Program-made: the position numbers and the translations under genes | The notes under the pieces: generated by a model | Told to the model about the DNA's origin: nothing | The model's input: the letters and a program-made list of their open reading frames with translations, nothing else | Databases searched by the model: none | Shown here: piece after piece, positions 43,001 to 51,661 of the stretch | Layout of the letters: each line of letters begins with the position of its first letter | Position numbering within the stretch: position 1 is the first letter of the stretch | DNA from: an uncultured Methanomassiliicoccus sp. | GTDB taxonomy: Archaea > Thermoplasmatota > Thermoplasmata > Methanomassiliicoccales > Methanomassiliicoccaceae | Reading direction: 5' to 3' | DNA: 64,000 nt | Assembly (NCBI GenBank): GCA_905202485.1 | Contig: CAJKRY010000007.1 | Coordinates: 1-64,000, forward strand

Positions 43001-45730
43001 CCAGCATACCTGCAGCTACTATGCGATTACCGTTTAGCCGGAGAAAAGATGTGGGAAGTAGGTGCCGGATTTGATAAGTTATTCGGGCCTTTATGGAATA
43101 TAAACAATACTGACTGGAGACTGTTAAACAGCCTGTATGTGGAATCAACTGAAATAAAAGGTCTGGCTGCAGTTTTAGGCACTGAAGCATGGCGGCAGAT
43201 CATAGACATCCCGGAGCAGACTACCCAGGCATATCTGGATTCATTCGAAAAAATTTCCAAGCTTACGTTTGATATTACGGTAAAACTAGCACTCGAGGTT
43301 GAGGTGCTTGCCGGTGATTCATGCTTTGAAGACTCGGCTAAAAAAGCATCTATCTGGCTGAACAACATCGAATCTCTCAGATCGTGGTCTCTGTTTGCCT
43401 CACGCATAAAAGAAGCCAGATCACTAGGTCTTTCAAATGTGGTAGAGGAATATATGTCAGGCAGAATGCAGTCCGATGAATTGATGCCGGCTTTTATAAA
43501 ATCAATTTCCCGTGCTTATGCTGAATATGTCATTGATACGGAACCGTCGCTATCTTCATTTAATGGAGATATCTTCGAAGATGAAATAAAAAAGTATCAC
43601 GAAGCTACGGAAGAGTTTGAAAGACTGACCAGAGAAGAGCTGGTTGCTAAATTATCCTCTAAACTCCCAGACATAACTGGTTCAGCAGCCTCCTCATCTG
43701 AATTAAGCATCTTGAGAAAAGCAATCAGAACAGGCGGGAGAGGATTATCTATAAGAAGGCTGTTTGATCAGATACCGAATCTGCTCAAGACACTCTGCCC
43801 ATGTATGCTGATGAGCCCGATTTCCGTTGCTCAGTACATTGATCCAAAGTTTCCAAAATTCGATCTTGTCATATTTGACGAAGCATCTCAAATGCAAACC
43901 TGTTATGCTGTAGGAGCAATAGCAAGAGGAAAAGAGTTTATCGTGGTGGGAGATCCCAAACAGCTTCCTCCGACTTCATTCTTTACAATAAATACTGTTG
44001 ATGAAGATAATATTGAAAAAGAAGATCTGGAAAGTATACTTGACGACTGTCTTGCACTTTCAATGCCTCAGGAGCATCTGCTGTGGCATTACAGATCCCG
44101 ACACGAAAGCCTGATTGCCTTCAGCAATATGCAGTTTTATGATAATAAATTATTTACATTCCCATCTCCGAACGATATAGTTTCAAAAGTCAGCCTGGTG
44201 CATGTAGAAGGCCATTACGACCGCGGCAAGACTAAACAGAACAAGGCTGAAGCAAAAGCTGTAGTAGATGAAATAATCAGGAGGCTGGCAGATCCTGTTT
44301 TGCGTAATCAGAGTATAGGCGTTGTTGCTTTCAGCATAGCCCAGCAGAATCTGATCGATGATATGCTTTCAGATGCATTAGATAAAAATCCTGAACTGGA
44401 TGCAATAAACAGCTCTGCAGAAGAACCAATATTCATTAAGAATCTTGAAAATGTCCAAGGGGATGAGAGAGATGTCATTTTGTTCTCAATCGGTTATGGA
44501 CCGGACAAAAGTGGCATTGTCCGTTTGAATTTTGGACCTTTAAACCGTGAAGGCGGCTGGAGAAGACTGAACGTCGCAGTTTCAAGAGCAAGAATGGAAA
44601 TGATAGTATTCTCGACGCTCCAGCCGGATCAGATAGACATTACCAGAACAAACTCTGAAGGAATCATTAATCTCAAATCGTTCTTAGAATTTGCAAAGAA
44701 TGGTAAAAACTGTCTTCCGCGTGATAAAAAGGAATGTGCAGGTGAAGGTATTGAAGACGTCATTGCGCATAAGATAGAAGAAATGGGCTACAAGACTAAT
44801 GTAGACGTAGGGAGCTCTGGATACAGAATGGACATCGGCATAATAAACCCGGACAATGAAGACGAGTATGTTCTGGGAATAATGATCGATGGTAAAAATA
44901 AGCAGTCTCCCAGCACTGCAAGGGACAGAAACATCGTTCAGAATTCAGTACTGGAGTCTCTGGGCTGGAATCTGCACCATCTGTGGATAATGGACTGGTG
45001 GTATGATTCAGAAAAAGAGCTGTCAAAAATAAAGGATGCAATTGAGCTTGCAATAACGAAGAATCGTGTGGCAGAGGAAGAAAAGGCGATAGATGAAAGC
45101 AACCTGAGAGCCAATGCCCAGATAGTGCTGAATGTCGAAGTACCGGATGATAAAGGATTCGAGGCTGCCGATGACCCGGTAAAACCGGAATACAATGCTG
45201 CAGACATGCAGAACATTGGAAATCCAGAAGACTTCATGGCAGAGGACAGCACCGAAAAGATTGTTGAGCAGATAAAAGAAATAATCCGCCTGGAAGGTCC
45301 GATTTCATACAGGCTGCTTCAGAAAAAGACTCTCAGCTCATGGGGAATTTACAGGCCAATCGTTAAAGTAAACAAGTATTTTGAGAAACTCTTTAACGAT
45401 CTGAATCCAAAACAGACTAATTTCAATGGAAAGATCTTCATCTGGAATACAGACCAGGATCCAGAAACATATGAGGGATACAGAACTCCAACCGACAAAG
45501 AAAGAAGAGACATTGCAGATATTCCCCCAGAAGAGATCATTAACGCCGTTAAAGAAGTCGTAAGCAATCAATTTGCCTTATCGTCTTCAGATCTGATTAG
45601 GGAAGTAGGCAAGCTGTTTGGATTTTCAAGGCTGGGCAATAATCTCAAGGCGATCATCGGTGAGTGCATAGACCTGTCTGTAAAGGCTGGCTTTATAAAG
45701 TCGGACGGTGACAGGATTTCAGTGATCTGA
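40088..45730 (+). CDS. Giant DUF4011/SF1 helicase/endonuclease-like protein
   Basis: An 1880-residue protein. Residues 1-340 are an unassigned N-terminal part, beta-rich then a transglutaminase-like stretch. DUF4011 begins near 350 (WENKLLDLSLRNSLISYR). The superfamily I helicase core has GPPGTGKSQT near 655, FDEASQM near 1262, VVGDPKQLPPTSFF near 1285, NVQGDERDVILFS near 1455 and NVAVSRARME near 1495. Residues about 1555-1655 resemble the Vsr/MTES_1575-type endonuclease (YRMDIGIINP, LGIMIDGKN, TARDRNIVQ, LGWNLHHLW, DWW). The C-terminus is a DUF3320 domain. Related multi-domain proteins occur in defence and mobile gene contexts. It is first in a three-gene operon; GAGGG precedes ATG. Confidence 0.88.
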   Translation: MDGIIEIRVSYSAIANFSMIYNRVPLIKRIEVRNISSESLGNIKLHVLFKQNAEQSEQYESEWESSIGSIPAGQYVSFDRVPLKISKELFFLTEKNTDASFMITVTSNSTGEVLEEESLPLKILPRDTWIGSDVMPELLASFVTPGRNAVRLITEEASAYQSGLPEKAKEYAREIYENIRKKGPFTITQTNPAAGSINAMEVLSRKQGTALDFSVFYASCLERAGLNPVIILLDNRVITACWLEDRTFAECVEDDISLITKRMAEGVEEIIAVDVSVLADKGSFEQAQESAEYFLAESSFDIFVDVIRCRGSGIFPIPERLGDEQKYTPRKSSPSQQLDPPPASYSKQRMWENKLLDLSLRNSLISYRLRRNSIQIMAADLNSLETALASGEEFQILPKPSDILTKQQDNINFPIDLESVRNLTDMEYANHRLRTYLKEDELKKQIVYIYRTTKTNMEENGANTLYLALGFLKWYETDVSEKERRAPIVLVPVELVRKSAGKGYILRIRDEDSLVNVTLVEMLRQNFNINVTDVDPLPTAETGIDIKQVFATFRKAVIDKPRWEVENISVLGQFSFNQFIMWNDMRNRSEELTNHKVVASLMSGKMEWEQQGKFQSPDTLDNVVLPSDMAVPISADSSQLSAIYASGNGLSFVLHGPPGTGKSQTITNIIANALFQGKTVLFIAEKMAALSVVQRRLESIGLGPFSLELHSNKTKKRDALNQLDEVLSIPKAIHPDEYAARAQKLFELRKELNSVINAIHSKRSIGLSLYDIITMYESTYSDKSIHFTRQQIESLDASTYDSWLSVVRDIATAGAACGNVADHPLKDLGSCEYSYSFRDEVIELLNEYLKTIQVLKSPCENIQLVKYADYQTLYNILNRINSKQISKELLASCDDPSIRSNLDIVYALCRKRSEIHDKILRIFSEGVFKLDACRLFDKWNEIDRKVIRIGQRDIIKELKEYARASIDKEKVPAYLQLLCDYRLAGEKMWEVGAGFDKLFGPLWNINNTDWRLLNSLYVESTEIKGLAAVLGTEAWRQIIDIPEQTTQAYLDSFEKISKLTFDITVKLALEVEVLAGDSCFEDSAKKASIWLNNIESLRSWSLFASRIKEARSLGLSNVVEEYMSGRMQSDELMPAFIKSISRAYAEYVIDTEPSLSSFNGDIFEDEIKKYHEATEEFERLTREELVAKLSSKLPDITGSAASSSELSILRKAIRTGGRGLSIRRLFDQIPNLLKTLCPCMLMSPISVAQYIDPKFPKFDLVIFDEASQMQTCYAVGAIARGKEFIVVGDPKQLPPTSFFTINTVDEDNIEKEDLESILDDCLALSMPQEHLLWHYRSRHESLIAFSNMQFYDNKLFTFPSPNDIVSKVSLVHVEGHYDRGKTKQNKAEAKAVVDEIIRRLADPVLRNQSIGVVAFSIAQQNLIDDMLSDALDKNPELDAINSSAEEPIFIKNLENVQGDERDVILFSIGYGPDKSGIVRLNFGPLNREGGWRRLNVAVSRARMEMIVFSTLQPDQIDITRTNSEGIINLKSFLEFAKNGKNCLPRDKKECAGEGIEDVIAHKIEEMGYKTNVDVGSSGYRMDIGIINPDNEDEYVLGIMIDGKNKQSPSTARDRNIVQNSVLESLGWNLHHLWIMDWWYDSEKELSKIKDAIELAITKNRVAEEEKAIDESNLRANAQIVLNVEVPDDKGFEAADDPVKPEYNAADMQNIGNPEDFMAEDSTEKIVEQIKEIIRLEGPISYRLLQKKTLSSWGIYRPIVKVNKYFEKLFNDLNPKQTNFNGKIFIWNTDQDPETYEGYRTPTDKERRDIADIPPEEIINAVKEVVSNQFALSSSDLIREVGKLFGFSRLGNNLKAIIGECIDLSVKAGFIKSDGDRISVI

Positions 45731-45739
45731 AGGTATCAA

Positions 45740-46420
45740 ATGTATGATGTAAGAAAGATCCTTGAGGATCTAGCAGATGAGAAATTTAAAGATTTCTCAT
45801 TAAAATTAATTCCAACTAACAGCAGTATTATGGGGGTTAAAATTCCCCAGCTTCGAACGATCGCTAAAGAGATGCCAGAAGAAGATAGACGGCCTTACAT
45901 TAATCATTATAACTGCGAATACTTGGAAGAGATAATGATAAAGGGACTGCTTATTGGCCAGTTAAAAGGCGATATACAGGAGACTCTTTCATATGTGGAA
46001 AATTTTATTCCTTCTATCGACAACTGGTCGGTCTGCGACTGTTTCTGTAGCAGCCTGAAGGTAACCAGCAAGAATATGGAAACAGTGTGGCAGTTCATCC
46101 AACCTTATCTTCATTCTGCTGGGGAATTCAAAGTGAGGTTTGCTGTCGTAATGATGCTGGCTCATTATATCTGTGAAGATTACATTGATCAGGTTATCGC
46201 TGCATTGGATTCAATAAAACACGACGGATATTATGTAAAAATGGCTGTGGCCTGGGCGGTTTCAGTCTCTTTTGTAAAATTTTCAGATAAAACTATGAAA
46301 TATCTCAAGTGCAACAATCTCGATGACTGGACATATAATAAATCAATTCAGAAGATAATTGAGTCGCGCAGAGTTGATGACAAGATAAAAGATGACCTTC
46401 GTAAAATGAGAAGGAAATGA
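45740..46420 (+). CDS. AlkD-like DNA alkylation repair protein
   Basis: A 226-residue all-helical HEAT-like repeat protein of the DNA alkylation repair family. MGVKIPQLRTIAKE near residue 31, YLEEIMIKGLLIG near residue 60, NWSVCDCFCSSLK near residue 94 and VRFAVVMMLAHYI near residue 131 are typical. AlkD glycosylases remove bulky or alkylated bases without base flipping. The aromatic and acidic residues of the active cleft are partly visible (the NWSVCD region), so activity is plausible. It starts nine bases after the helicase stop and is followed after three bases by the DUF1848 gene. Confidence 0.85.
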   Translation: MYDVRKILEDLADEKFKDFSLKLIPTNSSIMGVKIPQLRTIAKEMPEEDRRPYINHYNCEYLEEIMIKGLLIGQLKGDIQETLSYVENFIPSIDNWSVCDCFCSSLKVTSKNMETVWQFIQPYLHSAGEFKVRFAVVMMLAHYICEDYIDQVIAALDSIKHDGYYVKMAVAWAVSVSFVKFSDKTMKYLKCNNLDDWTYNKSIQKIIESRRVDDKIKDDLRKMRRK

Positions 46421-46423
46421 GTC

Positions 46424-47344
46424 ATGATAATTTCAGCATCCCGCAGAACTGATATTCCAGCATACTATTCAGAATGGTTTTTGAATAGGTTGAAAGCAGG
46501 ATATGTTCTGATAAGAAATCCTGTGATGAGTTCAGCAGTGTATAAAATAGAATTAAATCCTAAAATCGTCAACTGCATAGTATTCTGGACAAAAGATGCT
46601 GCGAATATCCTTGATAAGCTGGACGAGATAAGTTCACTGGGGTACAGATACGTATTCCAATTTACAATAACTCCTTATGGCAGCGATATTGAGAGAAACA
46701 TGAGGCCGAAAGAAGACATAATAAAGACATTCAGGCGCCTTAGCGATATGATCGGATGCGAACGTATAATCTGGCGTTACGATCCTATAATTTTTAATGA
46801 TACACTCACACCGGAATATCATCTCAAGAATTTTGAAGATATGTGCAGTCAGCTTTTTGGATATACTAAAATCGTCAACATGAGCCTTGTTCAATCATAT
46901 CATAACAAAAACTTCGGGTTTGAACTTTCCAGGCAGGATAAGGAAAAGTTCCTGAGAAGTTTGAAAGAGGCAGCCTTATCCTATGATATAGAACCGAGGC
47001 TGTGCTGCTATCCAGAAGATCCGCAGATGTACGGGATCAAAAGATCAAAATGCATTGACAAAGAATATCTGGAAAAAATCTGCGGATATAATCTCAAACT
47101 GCCGAGAGACAAGAATCAGAGAATTTTGTGCGAATGCTGTGAAAGCATCGATGTCGGCATATACAACACCTGCATCCACGGATGCACTTACTGTTATGCT
47201 ACCAGTAATCTCAGAGAAACAATCTATAATTATAAAAACCATCATCCGGAAAATGAGCTGCTGGTAGGCAGCATATCCGCAGAAGACAACATAGTCTGCA
47301 AAAAGCTCGCATCTTCCAGAGACTACCAGACTGTATTGTTCTGA
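46424..47344 (+). CDS. DUF1848 family protein (radical SAM-like)
   Basis: A 306-residue protein of the DUF1848 family. It opens with MIISASRRTDIPAYYSEWF, a conserved start, has VFWTKDAANIL near residue 47 and WRYDPIIFND near residue 113. A C-terminal cysteine group, CECCESIDVG, then CIHGCTYCYA, looks like a radical SAM cluster motif placed at the C-terminus, as in spore photoproduct lyase relatives. The reaction is unknown. It closes the three-gene operon with the helicase and AlkD-like genes, which suggests work on nucleic acids. Confidence 0.85.
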   Translation: MIISASRRTDIPAYYSEWFLNRLKAGYVLIRNPVMSSAVYKIELNPKIVNCIVFWTKDAANILDKLDEISSLGYRYVFQFTITPYGSDIERNMRPKEDIIKTFRRLSDMIGCERIIWRYDPIIFNDTLTPEYHLKNFEDMCSQLFGYTKIVNMSLVQSYHNKNFGFELSRQDKEKFLRSLKEAALSYDIEPRLCCYPEDPQMYGIKRSKCIDKEYLEKICGYNLKLPRDKNQRILCECCESIDVGIYNTCIHGCTYCYATSNLRETIYNYKNHHPENELLVGSISAEDNIVCKKLASSRDYQTVLF

Positions 47345-47559
47345 AATTCAGTTAAAGTACTTACAGATTAATGAATTAAAATGTTCTTCTGTTTCAGTTT
47401 TCTAAACACCAGCACGGTTCATTGAGTTCCTATGAATGAAAGCGTTATAAACTCATATCCTTGGAGTGCCATGCTTTTTATCTTTTCATCAATCATTTCA
47501 GTTACATTGCTGATTAATAAATTCTCAATCAATTCTGTTTTGTATTCCAGCACATCAGC

Positions 47560-47907
47560 CTAATCGAAAAACTTCCCTTTATAAAAATTCTCATTTCCAA
47601 GTTTTTTGGCCGTCAGCCTGAACATGACGCAGCCGTCTGGACAAACAATGTCTTTGCTGTATCTGCTACTGCCTCCGACATTTTCCAGATCCCCGCCGCT
47701 TCTGACTGCTTCCATGATTGGAAACATAATCATCATCACTTTGGAACAGATCCCTTGTTCCTCAGTATTCACAGGACAGCCGTACGTGCAGGTATATTTA
47801 TCACCGACTTCCTCGCCATTTCTACAGTACCTTTCTGTACGATCGCCGCGGAGAAATCCGCTTACTTCAATTTCAAACTCGTACTCTTCATCATACCATT
47901 TTTTCAT
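47560..47907 (-). CDS. TIGR04076 family protein, amber-terminated
   Basis: A 115-residue protein of the TIGR04076 family found in anaerobes. Typical features are GDKYTCTYGCPV near residue 36, GICSKVMMIMFPIMEAVRSGGD near residue 52 (read in parts) and VCPDGCVMFRL near residue 88, with five cysteines. The function is unknown. The gene ends in TAG at 47560-47562. The same frame stays open for another 46 codons to a TGA at 47419-47421, coding for a helical, protein-like stretch. In an organism that decodes TAG as pyrrolysine, part of the product may be longer (see findings). Confidence 0.78.
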   Translation of the reverse strand: MKKWYDEEYEFEIEVSGFLRGDRTERYCRNGEEVGDKYTCTYGCPVNTEEQGICSKVMMIMFPIMEAVRSGGDLENVGGSSRYSKDIVCPDGCVMFRLTAKKLGNENFYKGKFFD

Positions 47908-47942
47908 AATGATTCTCCAAATGTGGATAAAAAAGGCACTAC

Positions 47943-49175
47943 TCAGTACCTGTTGTCGAAGATACGGTTTGACTTCTTTTCACTTCTGGGCAGGTCCCCG
48001 ATATATACTGCCTTGGGAACCACAGTCACACCGACTCTTTCTTTGAAATGGTTGCGGACATTCAGTTCAATATTCTCCCGTTGCGACTCATTACATTCAG
48101 TCTCAAAGAATATAGTCATAATGTCTTTGCCGTTCAGATGATCAATCATTACTTGATACTCGCTACTGACTCCGTCGACTTCTTTCAAAACTTCGTCGAT
48201 CTGTCCAGGGAAAATATTGACGCCTTTTACTTTCACCATGTCATCAGTGCGGCCTATCAGGATGTCTATGCGGGGATGGCTGCATCCGCACGAGCATTTT
48301 CCAGGAATGATTCTTGTCAGGTCATGAGTTCTGTACCTGATGAGCGGGGCCCCTTCTTTTTTCAGGGTGGTGATGACTAATTCCCCGGTTTTTCCGTCCG
48401 GCAGGACTTCACCGGTTTCTGGATCAATTATCTCGAAATAAAGAAAATCATCCCAGTAGTGGATTCCAGACGCATAGTTGCAGCTTATGCCGATTCCAGG
48501 CCCATATATCTCAGTAAGGCCGTATATATCATACAGTTTTACACCGAGTTCGCTGGCTATGCGGGTTCTCATCTTCTCTCCCCACCTTTCAGATCCGATA
48601 AGTGCTCTTTCAAGATGGATCTTGTCGTTCAATCCTCTTCTGGTGATCTCTTCAGCCAGGAGAAGGGCATACGAAGAAGTGGCACACAGCACGGTGCTTT
48701 TCAGGTCAAGCATCATCTGTATCTGTTTATCAGTATTTCCAGGCCCCATAGGTATGACCATGGCCCCGTGTTTTTCGGCTCCTGCCTGAAATCCTATGCC
48801 GGCAGTCCAGAGGCCGTATCCCGGGGTGATCTGCACCCTGTCTGTGTTTGAAACGCCTGCTAGTCCGTAGCACCTTTCAAACATTACAGCCCAGTCTTCA
48901 ACATCTTTGGCAGTGTATGGAATAATGATGGGAGTACCGGTAGTTCCAGATGATGAATGGATACGAACAATCTTCTCATCAGGCACTGCCTGCAGACCTA
49001 AGGGATATGCATCCCTGAGTTCCCATTTGTCTGTTAAAGGGAGAGTTTCAAAATCTTCCTTTGTGCATATTCTGCTTAGATCAATGTCTTTGTATTTTTT
49101 GTTATAAAAAGGGCTTTTTTCCTTGATGGAATCTAAAACCTTTTTTATTGCACATAGTTGATCATCACTCATCAT
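47943..49175 (-). CDS. paaK: Phenylacetate-CoA ligase family protein, second copy
   Basis: A 410-residue AMP-forming aryl-CoA ligase. Motifs: SSSGTTGTPIIIPYTAKD near residue 74, ALIGSERWGEKMR near residue 188, YDIYGLTEIYGPG near residue 212, RYRTHDLTRIIPGKCSCG near residue 276, and GRTDDMVKVKGVNIFPGQID near residue 306. It lies 32 bases after iorB on the same strand, making an iorA-iorB-paaK operon. This fits the methanogen route in which aryl acids are activated here and then reductively carboxylated by IOR to give aryl pyruvates for Phe, Tyr and Trp. It could also work in the catabolic direction. Confidence 0.9.
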   Translation of the reverse strand: MMSDDQLCAIKKVLDSIKEKSPFYNKKYKDIDLSRICTKEDFETLPLTDKWELRDAYPLGLQAVPDEKIVRIHSSSGTTGTPIIIPYTAKDVEDWAVMFERCYGLAGVSNTDRVQITPGYGLWTAGIGFQAGAEKHGAMVIPMGPGNTDKQIQMMLDLKSTVLCATSSYALLLAEEITRRGLNDKIHLERALIGSERWGEKMRTRIASELGVKLYDIYGLTEIYGPGIGISCNYASGIHYWDDFLYFEIIDPETGEVLPDGKTGELVITTLKKEGAPLIRYRTHDLTRIIPGKCSCGCSHPRIDILIGRTDDMVKVKGVNIFPGQIDEVLKEVDGVSSEYQVMIDHLNGKDIMTIFFETECNESQRENIELNVRNHFKERVGVTVVPKAVYIGDLPRSEKKSNRIFDNRY

Positions 49176-49207
49176 GTTAGGTCATCTAGGCATGCACTTC
49201 TTAGTAA

Positions 49208-49783
49208 TTATACTAACGGTGCACCTGCTCCAGTTTGCAGCGCCTTATTGTTGAGCTCTAGCAGTTTGGGAGGGATGCGGCGTTTAAGCGTGGACTGCAT
49301 TTCTTCAAGGGTGATTTGGATGCATCCTGAATTAGCAGCCACACCCAGAAGGCAGACATTGAGCACCTTGGAGCTGCCGACTTCCGCACAGAGCTCGCTG
49401 CCATCTACCATCAGCATATGCTGGGGGGCATTTTTCAGAAAATCCAGTATCTCGATGAGATGATAATTGTCTTCCAATGAGGAAGTCACAGGTTTAACTG
49501 GGCTGACACTTATTATCGCGACTCCGTTTTTCTTCAGATATGGCAGGCAGCGGACTGTTTCTGCAGGCTCAAACCCGATAAGCACATCGGCAGAGCCCTT
49601 AGGAACCAAAGGAGAAAGAACAGAGCCTGTTCGTATATGGCTTACTACAGACCCTCCGCGCTGAGCCATGCCTATAGTTTCTGCACTTCTGACTTTTTCT
49701 CCCCTTTCCATCAAAGTATCTGCGATAAGCTTTGAAGCCAGCACAGTTCCCTGGCCTCCGACTCCGGTGATGATGCAATTCAT
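49208..49783 (-). CDS. iorB: Indolepyruvate ferredoxin oxidoreductase beta subunit
   Basis: A 191-residue beta (gamma-like) subunit. Start ATG 49783 is chosen because the protein then begins MNCIITGVGGQGTVLASK, the family start. The A of this ATG is the last base of the iorA stop codon, so translation is coupled. Other motifs: ETIGMAQRGGSVVSHIR near residue 36 and DVLIGFEPAE near residue 66. Works with IorA on aryl pyruvates and CoA with ferredoxin. Confidence 0.93.
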   Translation of the reverse strand: MNCIITGVGGQGTVLASKLIADTLMERGEKVRSAETIGMAQRGGSVVSHIRTGSVLSPLVPKGSADVLIGFEPAETVRCLPYLKKNGVAIISVSPVKPVTSSLEDNYHLIEILDFLKNAPQHMLMVDGSELCAEVGSSKVLNVCLLGVAANSGCIQITLEEMQSTLKRRIPPKLLELNNKALQTGAGAPLV

Positions 49784-51567
49784 CAAGACTCCTCCTGCTG
49801 CGAGATGGCTTCCGAAGGACAAACCTGAGAGCACAGATTGCAGCCGACGCAGAGTGAAGAATCAATATACACCTTTCCTTCAGAGTACACTATGGCCGGG
49901 CATCCCAGTTCTTTGATGCATTTTCTGCAAGCTGTGCATTTGTCTGTGATAACCAGATGTGGTCTGGGTTTCGAGATGGCAATGCAGGGAGCTTCAAAAA
50001 TCACGGCAGACACGCTGTCAAACCCGGCAGCTTCTCTAACTGCTGAGACGGCTTTCTTCAGATCCAGCGGGTTTGACTTGATTATCTTCTTTACGCCGAT
50101 GGCTTTGAGAACGCCGGCAATGTCTATTTTTTCAACTGCTGCTCCTGTGGCTTTGACACCTGTGCCGGGATGCGGCTGGTGTCCGGTCATGGCAGTAGTG
50201 GAATTGTCCAGTATAATCACGACAATTTTTGTTTGGTTGTAGACAGCGTTTACTATTCCTGGTATACCGGTGTGGAAAAACGTGGAATCGCCGACAAATG
50301 CAAAGTTAACTGTCTGAGGATTAGCACGCTGCAGCCCCTGCGCCATGGTTATACCTGCGCCCATGCAGAGGCACGTATCCACCATTTCCAGGGGTTTAGC
50401 GTTTCCAAGAGTGTAGCAACCTATATCTCCAGAAAAGATGGCATTAAGGCCCTTTGCAGCTTGTTTTACTGCATAGAATGACGCCCTATGCGGACAGCCT
50501 GCACAGAGTACAGGGGGGCGGATCGGAAGATCCGGCAGGGAAAGCTGCTCTTCATTCTGCGGAACCTCCAAAAATGCAGAGACTGCAGACTTCACCAGCT
50601 CTGCAGAATACTCGCCGGCGAAAGGCATACTGCCAGTCAGTTTGCCGAATATTCTGGTTTTGAGGTGGTGCTTTCCGCAGATGTATGTAAGCTCCCTTTC
50701 TATGACCGGATCCAGCTCTTCTATCACCAGAACTTTCTCGAGGCCGTCTAAGAACTTTAAAGCGAGCTTTTCAGGGAACGGATACGCAGTGGCGATTTTC
50801 AAAACCTTGCAGCCCGCATTCAGCGACTCTAAAGCTTCTTTTGAGTAAGCATATCCTATACCGGACGATGCAACCCCTACTGCACCGCTTCCGCTGGTTT
50901 CATTGAATCTGTATGATGAAAAGTCTTCACCCATCTGTGGAATCTTTTCTTCCAGTGCGATATGGTTTTGATATGACAGCTTGGGGAAAATAGCCCATTT
51001 GGGATTTTTTATGAAACCTTCCGCCTCGAGGTATTTCCTCTTCTGCTTTAAATCAACAGAAGAATAGCCGTGGCAGATCCTGGTAGTGGGTCTGAAAATC
51101 ACCGGAGTTCTGTATTTTTCAGAGTACTCATATGCATCTTCAATCATCTCATATGCTTCGTCTGGAGTGGACGGGTCGAATATGGGAAGCTTAGAGAAAC
51201 CGGCGTAATGCCTGGTATCCTGCTCCGTCTGCGACGATATCGGGCCCGGATCATCCGCAACGACAATCACCATTCCGCCCTTTATGCCGATATACGCAAG
51301 GCACATGACTGGATCTGAACATGCATTCAGCCCCACCTGCTTCATAGTGACCAGGGTCCGCAGTCCAGAATATGAGGCGCCGGCAGCTACTTCTACAGCC
51401 GCCTTCTCATTAACGGACCATTCTATGTAGATATCTCCGGGGTTCTCTTTCACTACAGTTTCTAAAATTTCTGTAGAAGGTGTACCTGGATAACCGCATA
51501 CGCACTTTACTCCAGCATGGATTGCTCCCAGCGCTATGCACTCATTTCCCATTAGAAGCCGCTGCAT
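49783..51567 (-). CDS. iorA: Indolepyruvate ferredoxin oxidoreductase alpha subunit
   Basis: A 594-residue TPP-dependent catalytic subunit. MQRLLMGNECIALGAIHAG and GYPGTPSTEIL stand at the N-terminus. LCAGCPHRASFYA near residue 350, then GDIGCYTLG and FVGDSTFFHTGIPG near residue 415 with IILDNSTTAMTGHQPHPG near residue 445, form the TPP site. The C-terminal 60 residues are a two-cluster ferredoxin domain (CTACRKCIKELGCP and CVGCNLCSQVCPSEA). In methanogens it can run in the carboxylating direction to make aromatic amino acids from aryl acids. First gene of iorA-iorB-paaK. Confidence 0.95.
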   Translation of the reverse strand: MQRLLMGNECIALGAIHAGVKCVCGYPGTPSTEILETVVKENPGDIYIEWSVNEKAAVEVAAGASYSGLRTLVTMKQVGLNACSDPVMCLAYIGIKGGMVIVVADDPGPISSQTEQDTRHYAGFSKLPIFDPSTPDEAYEMIEDAYEYSEKYRTPVIFRPTTRICHGYSSVDLKQKRKYLEAEGFIKNPKWAIFPKLSYQNHIALEEKIPQMGEDFSSYRFNETSGSGAVGVASSGIGYAYSKEALESLNAGCKVLKIATAYPFPEKLALKFLDGLEKVLVIEELDPVIERELTYICGKHHLKTRIFGKLTGSMPFAGEYSAELVKSAVSAFLEVPQNEEQLSLPDLPIRPPVLCAGCPHRASFYAVKQAAKGLNAIFSGDIGCYTLGNAKPLEMVDTCLCMGAGITMAQGLQRANPQTVNFAFVGDSTFFHTGIPGIVNAVYNQTKIVVIILDNSTTAMTGHQPHPGTGVKATGAAVEKIDIAGVLKAIGVKKIIKSNPLDLKKAVSAVREAAGFDSVSAVIFEAPCIAISKPRPHLVITDKCTACRKCIKELGCPAIVYSEGKVYIDSSLCVGCNLCSQVCPSEAISQQEES

Positions 51568-51661
51568 ATCTTTCAGCGGTTTATCGAGAAATTCAGTTAA
51601 AAGCCTATTGCACTTCCAATCACTATTTAAGCCTCAAAATATGTGTGCACTGTGAGATTCA

